DNA from: an uncultured Myxococcales bacterium
GTDB taxonomy: Bacteria > Myxococcota_A > UBA9042
Length of the DNA stretch: 64,000 nt
Direction of reading: 5' to 3'
Assembly: GCA_903883645.1 (NCBI GenBank)
Contig: CAISBR010000119.1
Coordinates: 1-64,000, forward strand
Below are positions 14,820 to 23,113 of the stretch, in pieces. Below the pieces are notes generated by a model. It saw only the letters and a list, made by a program, of their open reading frames with translations. It searched no databases and was not told where the DNA came from. The translations under genes were made by a program, and so were the position numbers. Position 1 is the stretch's first letter; each line of letters opens with the position of its first letter.

Positions 14820-16643
14820 ATGGCCCACCCTGCCCCGCAAGACCGACCCTGGCATCGGCTGGCCCTAGCGGCGCTGCCCGTGGTGGTATTCGGCGCGACG
14901 GCCAGCTTTGGCTTTGTGCACTACGACGATGACCGCTATGTGTATCAAAATACCGAGGTAATCGGCGGGCTGTCACTGCAGTCGCTGCGCTGGGCCTTCG
15001 CGGGCGCGCACTACGGCAACTTCAACCCGCTGACGTGGCTGTCGCACCTGCTCGACGTAAGCCTGTTCGGACTGCAGCCGGCGGGCCACCACCTACACAA
15101 CGTCGCCTTGCACACCGTTAATACACTTATGGTTTTTGCTCTGGCGCGGCGCTGGTTGCCCATCGGTGCGGCGCTGTGGCTGGCGGCAGCCTTTGCGGTG
15201 CACCCCCAGCATGTTGAGTCGGTGGCCTGGGTTAGCGATCGCAAGGACCTGTTGGCGACGCTGTGGACGCTGCTGACGCTGACCGCCTACGGACACTGGA
15301 CAATCCAGCGCCGCTGGCCCAGTTACGCTGTAATGACGGGTTGTTTTGTGGCAGCCATGCTGAGCAAGCCGAGTGTCGCGCCGCTGCCGCTGGTGCTGCT
15401 GCTGGCCGATTTGTGGCTGCTGGGGCGCTACAAGGCGGGGGCGATGCGCGCTGGCGGGCTGCTGCTGCTCGAAAAGCTACCCCTGCTGGCGGTGGCGGTG
15501 CCGCTGCTGCTGTGGGCGGGTGAGGCGCAGCAAGAGCTGGGTGCGGTGGTGGCCGACAGCGCGCTGCCGTGGCCCTATCGCCTAGCCAACGCAGTGATCG
15601 GTATGGCCACCTATTTGGGCAAAATGTTTTGGCCTTCTGCGCTGGCGGTGCATTACCCGCACCCGGGCTACCAGGTCGATGTACCCTTGCTGGGGCTGGC
15701 GGCCGCGAGTTTGCTGGCGGTGTCGGCAGCGGCGTGGAGGCTGCGCAAGTCTCAGCCCCTGCTGGCTTTTGGCTGGTTCAGCTACTTGCTGATGATTGCG
15801 CCCGTGGCGGGGCTGGTGCAGCTGGGCAGCGCCGCGCGGGCCGACCGTTTTGTGTATCTACCTATGCTGCCACTGCTTTTGGCGATTGTGGCGGTTGCAG
15901 TGCGCGCCATGCAGGCCTGGTCACCGCGCCGGCAGCGGGCGGTGGCAGCGGCGGCGATCGCCACGCAAATGGCGGTAACACTTACAATTCTTCCGGCGTG
16001 GCACGACACCGAGAGCCTGATGCGGCGCGCCTGCGCAATGACCGACGGCAACGCCATGGCGCATTTTGACTTGGGTCTCGCGCTCGAGCGGCGCGGCGCT
16101 ACAGACGAGGCAGAAACGGAATTTCGCAAGGCTTTTGAGCTCAACCCCTTGGATGCGCGCGCCAACAACAAGCTGGGCAACCTGGCGATGGCGCAAAAGG
16201 ACCCCAAGACGGCGGTGCAGCACTATCTGCGGGCGGTGCAGAGCGACCCCAGCGACCTGGGCATGGTGGCAAACCTGTCGATTGCGCAAGAGCTTGCGGG
16301 CGATCTGCCCGCGGCCGAGGCGACGCTGACGGCGCTGCTCGACCGGCAACCCGGTGATCATGCGGCGCGCTTGCGGCTTATCGGGGTGCTGGGCCGACTG
16401 AAGCGCTTCGAGGCGGCCGAGGCCCAGGTGCACGTGCTGCTCGACCGCGACATTCGCGACGCCGAGGCCTGGGATGCGTGGGGAAACATTGCGTATTTGG
16501 AGGGCAGCTTTGGGCGGGCCGCAGAGGCGTGGCGGTTAGGTCAAAGGACGGCAAACGAGGCCCATAACGCCGAGCTCGCGGCGAAGATCGCAAAGAAACT
16601 GGCGCAGTTGCCACCCATTGCCAGTACCACGATCATCAACTAG
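14820..16643 (+). CDS. TMTC-like polytopic membrane protein with C-terminal TPRs
   Basis: A 607-residue protein. Residues 1-385 are polytopic membrane (about 10 hydrophobic segments) with the early motif 'HYDDDRYVYQN' and 'HPQHVESVAWVSDRKDLL'. This matches the TMTC/DUF1736-type GT-C fold of dolichyl- or polyprenyl-phosphate-sugar dependent glycosyltransferases. About residues 400-600 are TPR units ('AHFDLGLALERRGATDEAETEFRKAF...LNP'). The eukaryotic relatives are O-mannosyltransferases; in bacteria the substrate is not settled, so protein O-glycosylation is an inference. The acidic DDD in the first periplasmic loop fits a GT-C active site. The start ATG has only a weak upstream purine stretch. 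The stop codon abuts that of the convergent mlaD gene with no base between. Confidence 0.8.
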   Translation: MAHPAPQDRPWHRLALAALPVVVFGATASFGFVHYDDDRYVYQNTEVIGGLSLQSLRWAFAGAHYGNFNPLTWLSHLLDVSLFGLQPAGHHLHNVALHTVNTLMVFALARRWLPIGAALWLAAAFAVHPQHVESVAWVSDRKDLLATLWTLLTLTAYGHWTIQRRWPSYAVMTGCFVAAMLSKPSVAPLPLVLLLADLWLLGRYKAGAMRAGGLLLLEKLPLLAVAVPLLLWAGEAQQELGAVVADSALPWPYRLANAVIGMATYLGKMFWPSALAVHYPHPGYQVDVPLLGLAAASLLAVSAAAWRLRKSQPLLAFGWFSYLLMIAPVAGLVQLGSAARADRFVYLPMLPLLLAIVAVAVRAMQAWSPRRQRAVAAAAIATQMAVTLTILPAWHDTESLMRRACAMTDGNAMAHFDLGLALERRGATDEAETEFRKAFELNPLDARANNKLGNLAMAQKDPKTAVQHYLRAVQSDPSDLGMVANLSIAQELAGDLPAAEATLTALLDRQPGDHAARLRLIGVLGRLKRFEAAEAQVHVLLDRDIRDAEAWDAWGNIAYLEGSFGRAAEAWRLGQRTANEAHNAELAAKIAKKLAQLPPIASTTIIN

Positions 16644-17759
16644 CTACTTGGGCGGCGCGTCGTCTTTCTTCTCGTCTTTCTTCAGTTCCTTGCGCGCATC
16701 GTCGACCTTGCCCTCTAAAACCCACGTCTTTTGCAGCGCTTTGAGCACGATCACCGCCTCGCGCAGGGTCAGCGTCAGCTCTTTGGTTAGGTGCGGCAGC
16801 TCGGGCGCCACCTTGCCGGTCTGCTCGGCCAGCACCGATAAATTATCAAGAAGTCTGGCCAGTTTCTTCTCGTCCGTCAGCCGCTCCATGGCGCCCACCA
16901 GCCGGCCGATGCGGTCGTCGCTCAGCATCTTGTCGGCGTGTTCGAGCAGGCTGGGCAGGCGACCCTTGTCGCCCGTCATGCTATCGAGCCGCTCGAGCAG
17001 CAGGTCGGCGCGGCCCACTAGGCGATCAACCCGTTTCGGCTCAAGACCTTGCGCCACGTTGCGCACCGCCCGCGGCGTCACCGGGTCGTTGAGCAACGCA
17101 TCGGCACCCGCCAGCGCCCCATGCAGCGCCGGATCAGTTAGCAGAGCCACGACGGGGCCTTGCACCGCATCGATCAGCTTGTCGAGGCGATCGAGCGTGG
17201 GGCCCAGCCGGTCAACCGTAGCGACGATGTGGTCCAAGCGGTTATTTTCTTCAAGAGTTCCAAGCAGTCGCTCGACCACGCCCAGCGCCCGCCCCGTCGT
17301 CTTGACCAGTGTGCCAAAGTCGAGGTCGCTCACCACGTCGAGCACATCCATCGGCTCGATGGCTGGCAGCATAGAACCCGTTGCCACGACGGCCGTTACG
17401 CCCCTTGGGGCCTGCAGCAGCAGCCGCTTTTCGCCAATACCCAGCAAACGCCGCACGTTGACCGTGGTACCCTTGCGCACTCGAGCCGAATGCTCTGCAA
17501 GAATAACAAGTTGCACATCAAGCTGGTCGTCGTCGCGAAACTCGATGCGGCCCACTTCGCCGACCTCAACGCCCGACAGCAGCACAGGCGAGCCCGAGCG
17601 CAGGCCATCGCCGCGGCTGATCAGGGTGTGAAAGGTTACCCGCGGAGCCAGCCAGCGGTTGCGCACCGCCGCACCGACGAAGAACGCCGCGACCAGCGCC
17701 ACCGTGATGACCATGAAGAGGCCGGCCATGCGCTCGCGCGAGGTCAAGAAAATCTTCAT
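16644..17759 (-). CDS. mlaD: MlaD-like MCE domain protein, substrate-binding part of a lipid ABC transporter
   Basis: A 371-residue protein with one N-terminal membrane helix (about 12-32) and an MCE domain (about 38-115; 'GLRSGSPVLLSGVEVGEVGRIEF'). A long helical periplasmic region ends in a Lys/Asp tail (KKDEKKDDAPPK). MCE proteins form hexameric rings that carry phospholipids across the periplasm for an MlaFE-type ABC transporter. The gene is last in the order argH-mlaE-ATPase-mlaD, and its ATG overlaps the stop of the ATPase gene by 4 bp (ATGA), so the two are probably translationally coupled. No mlaB or mlaC is present here. Family call firm; substrate inferred. Confidence 0.88.
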   Translation of the reverse strand: MKIFLTSRERMAGLFMVITVALVAAFFVGAAVRNRWLAPRVTFHTLISRGDGLRSGSPVLLSGVEVGEVGRIEFRDDDQLDVQLVILAEHSARVRKGTTVNVRRLLGIGEKRLLLQAPRGVTAVVATGSMLPAIEPMDVLDVVSDLDFGTLVKTTGRALGVVERLLGTLEENNRLDHIVATVDRLGPTLDRLDKLIDAVQGPVVALLTDPALHGALAGADALLNDPVTPRAVRNVAQGLEPKRVDRLVGRADLLLERLDSMTGDKGRLPSLLEHADKMLSDDRIGRLVGAMERLTDEKKLARLLDNLSVLAEQTGKVAPELPHLTKELTLTLREAVIVLKALQKTWVLEGKVDDARKELKKDEKKDDAPPK

Positions 17760-18460
17760 GCGCTATCCCCGCTTGCATGGGTTGCTTGCGCTTGCCACTC
17801 GACAAGCCGCCCGCCGTGGGCCGCGCACCAGCTTTCGAAGCGGGCGTGGCGGTGGCTTAAGACCGTTGCCGCCGCGCCCTGCCCCGCTGCGCACCAGGCC
17901 GCAATCGCGGGCCACGAGCCCTGGGCGTCGCTGTCGAAGTCGCCGCAGCCCTCGACCACCAGCCACTGGGGCTGCAGCGCCAGCGCCCGCGCCAGCAAGG
18001 TCCGAAAATACCGCACAGGATCAAGCTGATGCGGCCTCTTGCCCGCGCGGTCGCTGAGGTCAAACTGGGCAAGCAGCTCCGCCACCCGCGCCGCCTCCGC
18101 GACCGCCCCCAAGCGAGCGTGGATCGACAGCGGCAGCGCCACGTTGTCGGCCACGCTGCGATTGGCCAGCAAGCCGCCGCGACTCGGCACGTAGCCGATG
18201 TGGCTGCGCAGGCGCAAGAGCTCGGCGTAAGTCAGCTTTGCCACTGCAGTTCCCAAGATTTCGACCGTGCCACGGCTCGGCGTACCCAGCGTGCCCAGCC
18301 GCCGCGCCAAGTCGGTCGCGGGCTCGGGCAGGTCGGCACCCGCTGGCGGCACCAGCAGCAGCCAAGCCCCAGCGGCAACTTCTAGAGGCGGCAGGCGAAC
18401 TTGCACCCCCTCGCTCGCCAGCTCAAGACCAGTGGGCAGCTGCAGGATGAGCGGCGTCAT
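17756..18460 (-). CDS. Degenerate MlaF-like ABC ATPase subunit
   Basis: This 234-residue protein occupies the place of the MlaF ATPase, between and overlapping mlaE and mlaD by 4 bp each. The fold is recognisable from 'RLRSHIGYVPSRGGLLANRSVADNVALPL' (Q-loop region and following helix), 'LLARALALQPQWLVVEG' and an H-loop 'VLSHRH' (His203). The catalytic motifs are not standard. Walker A reads PPAGADLPEP (39-48) with no GxxGxGKS/T lysine. The signature reads QLDPVRYF instead of LSGGxxxR. Walker B reads WLVVEGCGD, where the usual Asp-Glu becomes Glu-Gly, and the Q-loop Gln is replaced by Ser. ATP hydrolysis therefore looks unlikely. The frame is intact with coupled overlaps, so it is probably a maintained pseudo-ATPase, not a decayed gene. 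Whether another MlaF powers the system is unknown. Confidence 0.8.
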   Translation of the reverse strand: MTPLILQLPTGLELASEGVQVRLPPLEVAAGAWLLLVPPAGADLPEPATDLARRLGTLGTPSRGTVEILGTAVAKLTYAELLRLRSHIGYVPSRGGLLANRSVADNVALPLSIHARLGAVAEAARVAELLAQFDLSDRAGKRPHQLDPVRYFRTLLARALALQPQWLVVEGCGDFDSDAQGSWPAIAAWCAAGQGAAATVLSHRHARFESWCAAHGGRLVEWQAQATHASGDSA

Positions 18461-19290
18461 GGCAAGCCCCCCAGCAGCAGCGACGCGGTATCGCGGCCGA
18501 GCACATTGACCAGCGACACGGCACCGTTCAAAAGCACCAAGAAGATTAGGCTATTAAGAGCCGCCTTCGACACGGCCACCGGCACTTCCGTGGGCGAATC
18601 GACCACATCCATGCCGTGGTAGCAGCCGATCAGCACCATCCCCAAGCCACCGACGCACACTTTGACCAAGAACATCCCCAAATCGGCGGGATGGGTGGCC
18701 GACAGCACCGCGTCGAAGAAGACGCCGGCAGGCAGGGTGACCAACAGCTGGGCAATGACAAAGCCGCCCGCCAGCGCCGTCGCCGCAAACAGCACGGTGA
18801 GGCCAAAAAGCGACAGCAGGCCGCCGATCAGCCGGGGCGTGACCAAGAAGCGAATCGGAGCAATCCCCATCACTTCAAGGGCTTCGACTTCGCGCTGCAC
18901 CCGCATTGAGCCGAGCTCTGCGGCAATCGCCGTCACCGAACGCACGATGACCACCACGCCCGTCAGCAGCGGCGCCACCTCGCGCAGCACCACCACCGTG
19001 ACCATGCGGCCCAGGTTGTCGGCACCCGAAAGGGAGCCAATCCCGCCCACGCCCTCAACAATTGCGAACGCCCCCACCGCCAGCGCCAGCACGATGATGG
19101 GCCCCATGGCTTGCACAGCAGTAAAGTAGACCTGCATCAGCACTTGCCGCAGTAGGTCGCGCTGGCCCATATGGCGGCCAACCCACAACATCTTGATGGC
19201 AAGATACAAAAACGCGAGCAGAAACCAGGCGTAATACACCAGACCCACGACTTTGCTGCCTATCGCGTCGATGGTCTTGAGCACCGTCAC
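18457..19290 (-). CDS. mlaE: MlaE family lipid ABC transporter permease
   Basis: A 277-residue polytopic membrane protein of the MlaE/YrbE (DUF140) family. It shows the conserved core 'LREVAPLLTGVVVIVRSVTAIAAELGSMRV' then 'EVEALEVMGI.P.RFLVTPRLIGG', and a C-terminal 'GCYHGMDV...PTEVPVAVSKAAL'. The family forms the membrane part of the MlaFEDB complex in the inner membrane and moves phospholipids between membranes. The first codon is GTG; a second GTG two codons later is an alternative. It lies 30 bp downstream of argH and overlaps the ATPase-like gene by 4 bp. Confidence 0.9.
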   Translation of the reverse strand: MTVLKTIDAIGSKVVGLVYYAWFLLAFLYLAIKMLWVGRHMGQRDLLRQVLMQVYFTAVQAMGPIIVLALAVGAFAIVEGVGGIGSLSGADNLGRMVTVVVLREVAPLLTGVVVIVRSVTAIAAELGSMRVQREVEALEVMGIAPIRFLVTPRLIGGLLSLFGLTVLFAATALAGGFVIAQLLVTLPAGVFFDAVLSATHPADLGMFLVKVCVGGLGMVLIGCYHGMDVVDSPTEVPVAVSKAALNSLIFLVLLNGAVSLVNVLGRDTASLLLGGLP

Positions 19291-19320
19291 CTGCCGCCAG
19301 AGCCCTGTGGGGTCGAGCTG

Positions 19321-20796
19321 TTACGCCCGCAGCATGCCCTCTGCCGGGCACGGCGCCAACCAGCGCGCGGCCTGCTGCTGCAACTTGGCGGCGAGGCGAC
19401 GGGTGCGCACCCCCTCGGCCCGGACTCGCTTGGGATGCGGCGCACCGGGCAAATCACGAAGCGCGAGGCTATGTTCCACGTCGAGTGCCAGGGCAATTCC
19501 CGCCTGCGGCACACCCAGACGCTGGGCGATCGCCGCTGGCCCCATGGCGGCAAAAGTCGTGCGGTGGCGCACACAATCGGCGACTAGCTCGGCAATTTGC
19601 TCGTGGGCCGTGCGAAAGGGCACGCCGCAGCGCACCAGCTCGTCGGCCAGGTCAGTGGCGAGCAGAAAACCGCGGTCCAGGGCTTCGAGCAGCCCCTGGC
19701 GATTCCAGCGGGCCGCGGCCAGCATATCGGCGGTCACTTGCAGGCAAGCAGCCCAGGTATCTAGGGCATCGAACAGCGGTTCTTTGTCTTCTTGCAGGTC
19801 TTTGTTGTAGGCCAGCGGCAGGCCCTTCAGTGCCACCAGCAGCCCCACCAAGTCGCCGACCACGCGCCCCGACTTGCCGCGCAACAGCTCGGCCATGTCT
19901 GGGTTTTTCTTCTGCGGCATCAGCGAGCTGCCGGTGGTAAAGGCGTCGGTCAGCCGCACAAAACCGAATTCGGCGGTCGAGAACAGCACTAGCTCTTCGC
20001 CAATGCGCGACAGGTGCAACATGCCCAGACTCGCCGCCGCCAGCGCTTCGACTAGATGGTCGCGGTCGGCCACGGCGTCGAGCGAGTTGTGCGTAACCCC
20101 AGCAAACCCTAGCAACTGCGCAGTCTTGGCGCGGTCGATCGGCAGCGTAGTGCCCGCCAGCGCGCCCGAGCCCAGCGGGCAGGCATCCATGCGCACCAAC
20201 AGGTCGCAAAGCCGCGAACCGTCGCGCAAAAACGCCTCGGCGTGGGCGAGCAAGTGGTGACCCAACGTAACAGGTTGGGCGCGCTGCAGGTGCGTGTAGC
20301 CGGGCATGGGCCACGCGGCGTAGCGGCGGCCCAGATCGCTCAGCACATCCACCAACCGCGCAAGATCACTAATAATAGTTGCCAGAGTCGCCCGCAGATA
20401 CAGCCGCTCGTCGAGCGCCACTTGGTCGTTGCGCGAGCGCGCCGTGTGCAGCCGACCCGCCGGATCACCAATGCGGTCGCGCAGTTCTGCCTCAATGTTC
20501 ATGTGCACGTCTTCGCGGGCCACCGACCAGACGAAGCGCCCCGCCTCAACGTCGGCCAAAATCCCTTGCAGTCCCGCCACGATAGCGACATGGTCGGCGG
20601 CCGGCAAGATACCCTGGTCGCGCAGCATGGTGGCGTGGGCGACCGAGCCGATGATGTCGAACACCGCAAGACGACAATCGAAACCGATCGACGCGTTGAG
20701 TTGCTGCACCAAGGGATGGGTCGCCTCGTCGTAGCCGCCACCCCACAGGCGGTCCGAGGTCTTGGGCGGATGGGCAGGATTGGCGGTGGTCATCAT
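19321..20796 (-). CDS. argH: Argininosuccinate lyase
   Basis: This 491-residue enzyme of the fumarase/aspartase superfamily cleaves argininosuccinate to arginine and fumarate, the last step of arginine synthesis, in the cytoplasm. It shows 'LWGGGYDEATHPLVQQ' at the N-terminus, 'HTARSRNDQVALDERLYLR' (conserved region 1) and the signature 'GSSLMPQKKNPDMAELLRGK' near residue 290, which contains the catalytic Ser loop. It is slightly longer than the usual 460 residues because of a basic C-terminal tail. Two ATG codons stand side by side at 20796 and 20793, with no clear ribosome-binding site; a CGGCG-TTA-CGCCG palindrome lies in that place. It is first in a run with mlaE-mlaF-like-mlaD; no other arginine gene is in the window. 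Confidence 0.95.
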   Translation of the reverse strand: MMTTANPAHPPKTSDRLWGGGYDEATHPLVQQLNASIGFDCRLAVFDIIGSVAHATMLRDQGILPAADHVAIVAGLQGILADVEAGRFVWSVAREDVHMNIEAELRDRIGDPAGRLHTARSRNDQVALDERLYLRATLATIISDLARLVDVLSDLGRRYAAWPMPGYTHLQRAQPVTLGHHLLAHAEAFLRDGSRLCDLLVRMDACPLGSGALAGTTLPIDRAKTAQLLGFAGVTHNSLDAVADRDHLVEALAAASLGMLHLSRIGEELVLFSTAEFGFVRLTDAFTTGSSLMPQKKNPDMAELLRGKSGRVVGDLVGLLVALKGLPLAYNKDLQEDKEPLFDALDTWAACLQVTADMLAAARWNRQGLLEALDRGFLLATDLADELVRCGVPFRTAHEQIAELVADCVRHRTTFAAMGPAAIAQRLGVPQAGIALALDVEHSLALRDLPGAPHPKRVRAEGVRTRRLAAKLQQQAARWLAPCPAEGMLRA

Positions 20797-20804
20797 GAAG
20801 TTTG

Positions 20805-20817
20805 CGGCGTTACGCCG
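20805..20817. promoter_or_regulatory. Perfect palindrome directly upstream of argH
   Basis: CGGCGTTACGCCG, a 5-bp stem with a 3-base centre, ends eight bases before the argH start, where a Shine-Dalgarno sequence would be. As RNA it could form a small hairpin over the ribosome-binding region; as DNA it could be an operator half-site pair. Only the symmetry is seen; function is inferred. Confidence 0.3.
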
Positions 20818-20884
20818 TAGGCAACCGCGGGCGTGCGGCGGGTGGCGAGGATCGCATTCCGCGCGCCGGGCCGCAAGGGTCTTT

Positions 20885-20900
20885 GGGTGTCAGGTATTGC
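20885..20900 (+). repeat. Left 16-bp inverted repeat of the RAYT unit
   Basis: GGGTGTCAGGTATTGC, flanked by CTTT on one side and CTTTT on the other. It matches perfectly, in opposite orientation, the sequence at 21862-21877 beyond the transposase gene. Confidence 0.85.
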
Positions 20901-20939
20901 CTTTTGCCTATTTCGCGCAAACCGGCGTAGAATCGGCCC

Positions 20940-21854
20940 ATGCGCCTACCCCGCCTCGATTTTGCTGGAGCCCGCCACCACGTGATGAATCGCGGCGCCC
21001 GCCGCCAAGACATCTTCGTCGATGACGAAGCGCGCGGAATCTTCTTGGGTGTTCTAGCGGAGTTACCCCGCTTTGGCGTGCGAATCCACGGCTACGCTTT
21101 GATGCCGAACCACTACCACCTGCTGGTCGAGTCGGTCGCCGGCGAGCTGCCGCGGGCGATGCGCCACCTAGGTGCTGAATTTTCGCGGCGTTTGAACCGC
21201 TTGTACCAGTGGGACGGGCCACTTTTTCGCGGCCGCTACCACAACCGACTCGTCGGTAACTCCGCATATTGGCGGCATTTGCTCGTCTACGTGCACCAAA
21301 ATCCGCTGCGGGCCGGTCTGGACCACGCCAACGATACCCTCTGGACCAGCCACAACGCCTATGTCGGCCAGGCGGAGCGGCCGGCCTGGCTGCACACGCA
21401 AGAGCTACAGGCGCTCTACGGCGACCAAGGTGGTTATCTTGAGTATTTTCGCCTGATTGACGCCGGGGCCCTGCCCGTGCCAAGCGATTTTGACCCGAAC
21501 CAACTGTGGGCGCCCCACAGCACTGGCGCCGTCGCTGTGCCCGACCTGAGCGTGCCGCTGTGGCGCCTGGCCGACGCACTCGAGGCCGTAAGCAGCGTAA
21601 CTGGCAAGAACATTGACGAAATTATCACGACACCGCGAGGCCGCAAGGGTAACCCGGCGAACTGGCTGGCGGCGTGGTGGCTGAGCCGACACTGCGGCAT
21701 CGACCACGGCAAAATCGCTGCAGCGCTGGGCACTTCGCATGCCTCGGTGTCGCATCGCATCGCCCGCGTCCAAGACCGGCTAGCTAGCGACGCAGGACTC
21801 CAGGCCTGGGCGACGAAGCTGCTGGCACTGCGACCACGACGGACGCGGAAATGA
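20940..21854 (+). CDS. REP-associated tyrosine transposase (RAYT, Y1/HUH family)
   Basis: A 304-residue single-strand DNA transposase of the IS200-like Y1 superfamily. The HUH-type metal site is 'MPNHYHLLV' (His58, His60) and the nucleophile is Tyr117 in 'YVHQNPLRAGL'. N-terminal 'ARHHVMNRGARRQDIF' and 'WDGPLFRGRYHNRLV' are typical of the RAYT branch. A C-terminal extension (about 190-300) includes a DnaA-like helix-turn-helix ('HGKIAAALGTSHASVSHRI'), as seen in larger RAYTs. The catalytic residues are intact. The TGA stop overlaps the ATG of the MFS gene by 4 bp (ATGA), an unusual partner for a mobile-type gene. It is divergent from argH. Confidence 0.9.
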   Translation: MRLPRLDFAGARHHVMNRGARRQDIFVDDEARGIFLGVLAELPRFGVRIHGYALMPNHYHLLVESVAGELPRAMRHLGAEFSRRLNRLYQWDGPLFRGRYHNRLVGNSAYWRHLLVYVHQNPLRAGLDHANDTLWTSHNAYVGQAERPAWLHTQELQALYGDQGGYLEYFRLIDAGALPVPSDFDPNQLWAPHSTGAVAVPDLSVPLWRLADALEAVSSVTGKNIDEIITTPRGRKGNPANWLAAWWLSRHCGIDHGKIAAALGTSHASVSHRIARVQDRLASDAGLQAWATKLLALRPRRTRK

Positions 21855-23089
21855 TAAAAGAGCAATACCTGACACCCGCAAAGTTCCCGATCGCCTTGTT
21901 TGCCTTCGTGTTCTTGGGATGGACGTTCGACTTCTACGACCTGGTCCTGCTCGGCTTCGTCAAGGAGCCCGTGAGCCGCGACCTGGCGCTGACCCACACC
22001 GAAGAGACCTGGATGCTGGGCGTGGCGCTCGGCACCTCGGGGATTGGCGGCATCGCTGCGGGTTATCTGGCTGATCGTATTGGCAAACGCAGTATCCTGG
22101 CCACTACGGTGCTGCTGTATTCGCTAGGTTCGCTGGTGGCGGGCCTGGCGCCGAACGCGACGTGGTTCTTGTGCGGCCGCGCGCTGGTGGGCCTGGGCGT
22201 GGGTGGCGAGTGGGCGATCGGCCACGGGATTTTGGCCGAAGCGGTGGCGCCCAAGTTCCGCGGTCGGGCGGCAGCGGCGCTGCAAGCAGGCGAGCCGGTC
22301 GGGGTGGCGCTCGCAGCAATCGCGGGCTATTTGCTTGTGCCTTGGCTAGGTTGGCGCACGGTCATGGTCGCCTCGTCGGCTACGGCGCTGCTGGCGTTTG
22401 CGATGCGCCGCACCATGCATCTGCCCGACGCACCCCACGAACACCGCGCCAGTTGGGCCGAATTGCGTAGAGCCAAGGTCGGCAGCCGCATGGCCCGCGC
22501 CTGGTTGCTCGGCGTCTTCAAGCTCGGCACGTACTGGACTTGCTACACTTGGCTACCCGGCTTCTTGGTCAAAGAAATGCACCAAAGTGTAGGCAGATCA
22601 CTCACTTGGATGCTCACTGCCCAGGGCGGCCAGTTCCTTGGCATGATCGGCTTTGGCCTGGTGTCGGATCGGCTGGGACGGCGGCCGGCGTTCTTTGGCT
22701 TCTCGCTGCTCACTGCCGCGGCCATTGCCCCGTTAGCCTTTGCGTGGCCAACACTTTCGGCCGTGCCCATACTATTTTGGACAGCCATGTTCCTGCTTGG
22801 CGTCGGCTCGGGTTGTACGGCGGGGTTTGGCGCGCTGCTGGCCGAGCTTTTCCCCAGCGAAGTGCGCTCGACCGCCATGGGCACTACCTATAACCTAGCG
22901 AGATCCGTGCAACTAGCCGCACCCGTACTGGTTGGGCAAGCGGTCATCTGGGGCGGCCTTAGCGGCGGCCTCGCGGTGCCGATGGTGCTGGCCCTGGCCA
23001 CGGCCACATGGGTGTGGGTGCTGCCCGAGACGCGCGGCATCGAGTTGCCAAGCCTGCGCGCCCAAGTGGCCGAACCCGGCGCCGATTAA
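21851..23089 (+). CDS. MFS transporter, probably an organic-acid or sugar-acid:proton symporter
   Basis: A 412-residue 12-helix permease of the inner membrane. It has the MFS signature between helices 2 and 3 ('GYLADRIGKRSILAT'), 'CGRALVGLGVGGEWAIGHGILAE' on helices 4-5 and 'GLVSDRLGRRPAFFG' in the second half. 'FDFYDLVLLGF' in helix 1 and GGEW are common in the SHS/AAHS (sialate, lactate, aromatic acid) branch, but the substrate cannot be set from this. The ATG at 21851 overlaps the transposase stop. Codons 5-9 (QYLTP) and part of codons 4 and 10 are the right inverted repeat of the RAYT unit. No better start exists before helix 1, so the mobile unit's end seems to supply the start of this gene. 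Confidence 0.85.
   Translation: MIKEQYLTPAKFPIALFAFVFLGWTFDFYDLVLLGFVKEPVSRDLALTHTEETWMLGVALGTSGIGGIAAGYLADRIGKRSILATTVLLYSLGSLVAGLAPNATWFLCGRALVGLGVGGEWAIGHGILAEAVAPKFRGRAAAALQAGEPVGVALAAIAGYLLVPWLGWRTVMVASSATALLAFAMRRTMHLPDAPHEHRASWAELRRAKVGSRMARAWLLGVFKLGTYWTCYTWLPGFLVKEMHQSVGRSLTWMLTAQGGQFLGMIGFGLVSDRLGRRPAFFGFSLLTAAAIAPLAFAWPTLSAVPILFWTAMFLLGVGSGCTAGFGALLAELFPSEVRSTAMGTTYNLARSVQLAAPVLVGQAVIWGGLSGGLAVPMVLALATATWVWVLPETRGIELPSLRAQVAEPGAD
21862..21877 (-). repeat. Right 16-bp inverted repeat of the RAYT unit, inside the MFS start
   Basis: GCAATACCTGACACCC is the exact reverse complement of 20885-20900. It is flanked by AAAAGA and GCAAAG, which again mirror the left side with small offsets. 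It codes for the early residues of the MFS transporter. Confidence 0.85.
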
Positions 23090-23113
23090 CGGTAATTTAA
23101 ACAAGGAATCTGC

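Larger units (their letters stand above)
20885..21877 (+). mobile_element. REP-associated tyrosine transposase unit bounded by inverted repeats
   Basis: A 993-bp segment with a single Y1 transposase gene between two perfect 16-bp inverted repeats. RAYT genes are domesticated relatives of IS200/IS605 transposases, usually found as single genes flanked by short palindromic or inverted sequences. The right repeat is not in intergenic DNA: it lies inside the first codons of the next gene. I did not notice other copies of the repeat in the window, but a computed search was not possible. Confidence 0.7.

Noticed and set aside
14559-14855. N-terminal extension of the 8.8-14.6 kb lipoprotein frame
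   Set aside because: It would remove the signal peptide from the N-terminus; GAGGAG before the ATG at 14558 decides for the shorter form.
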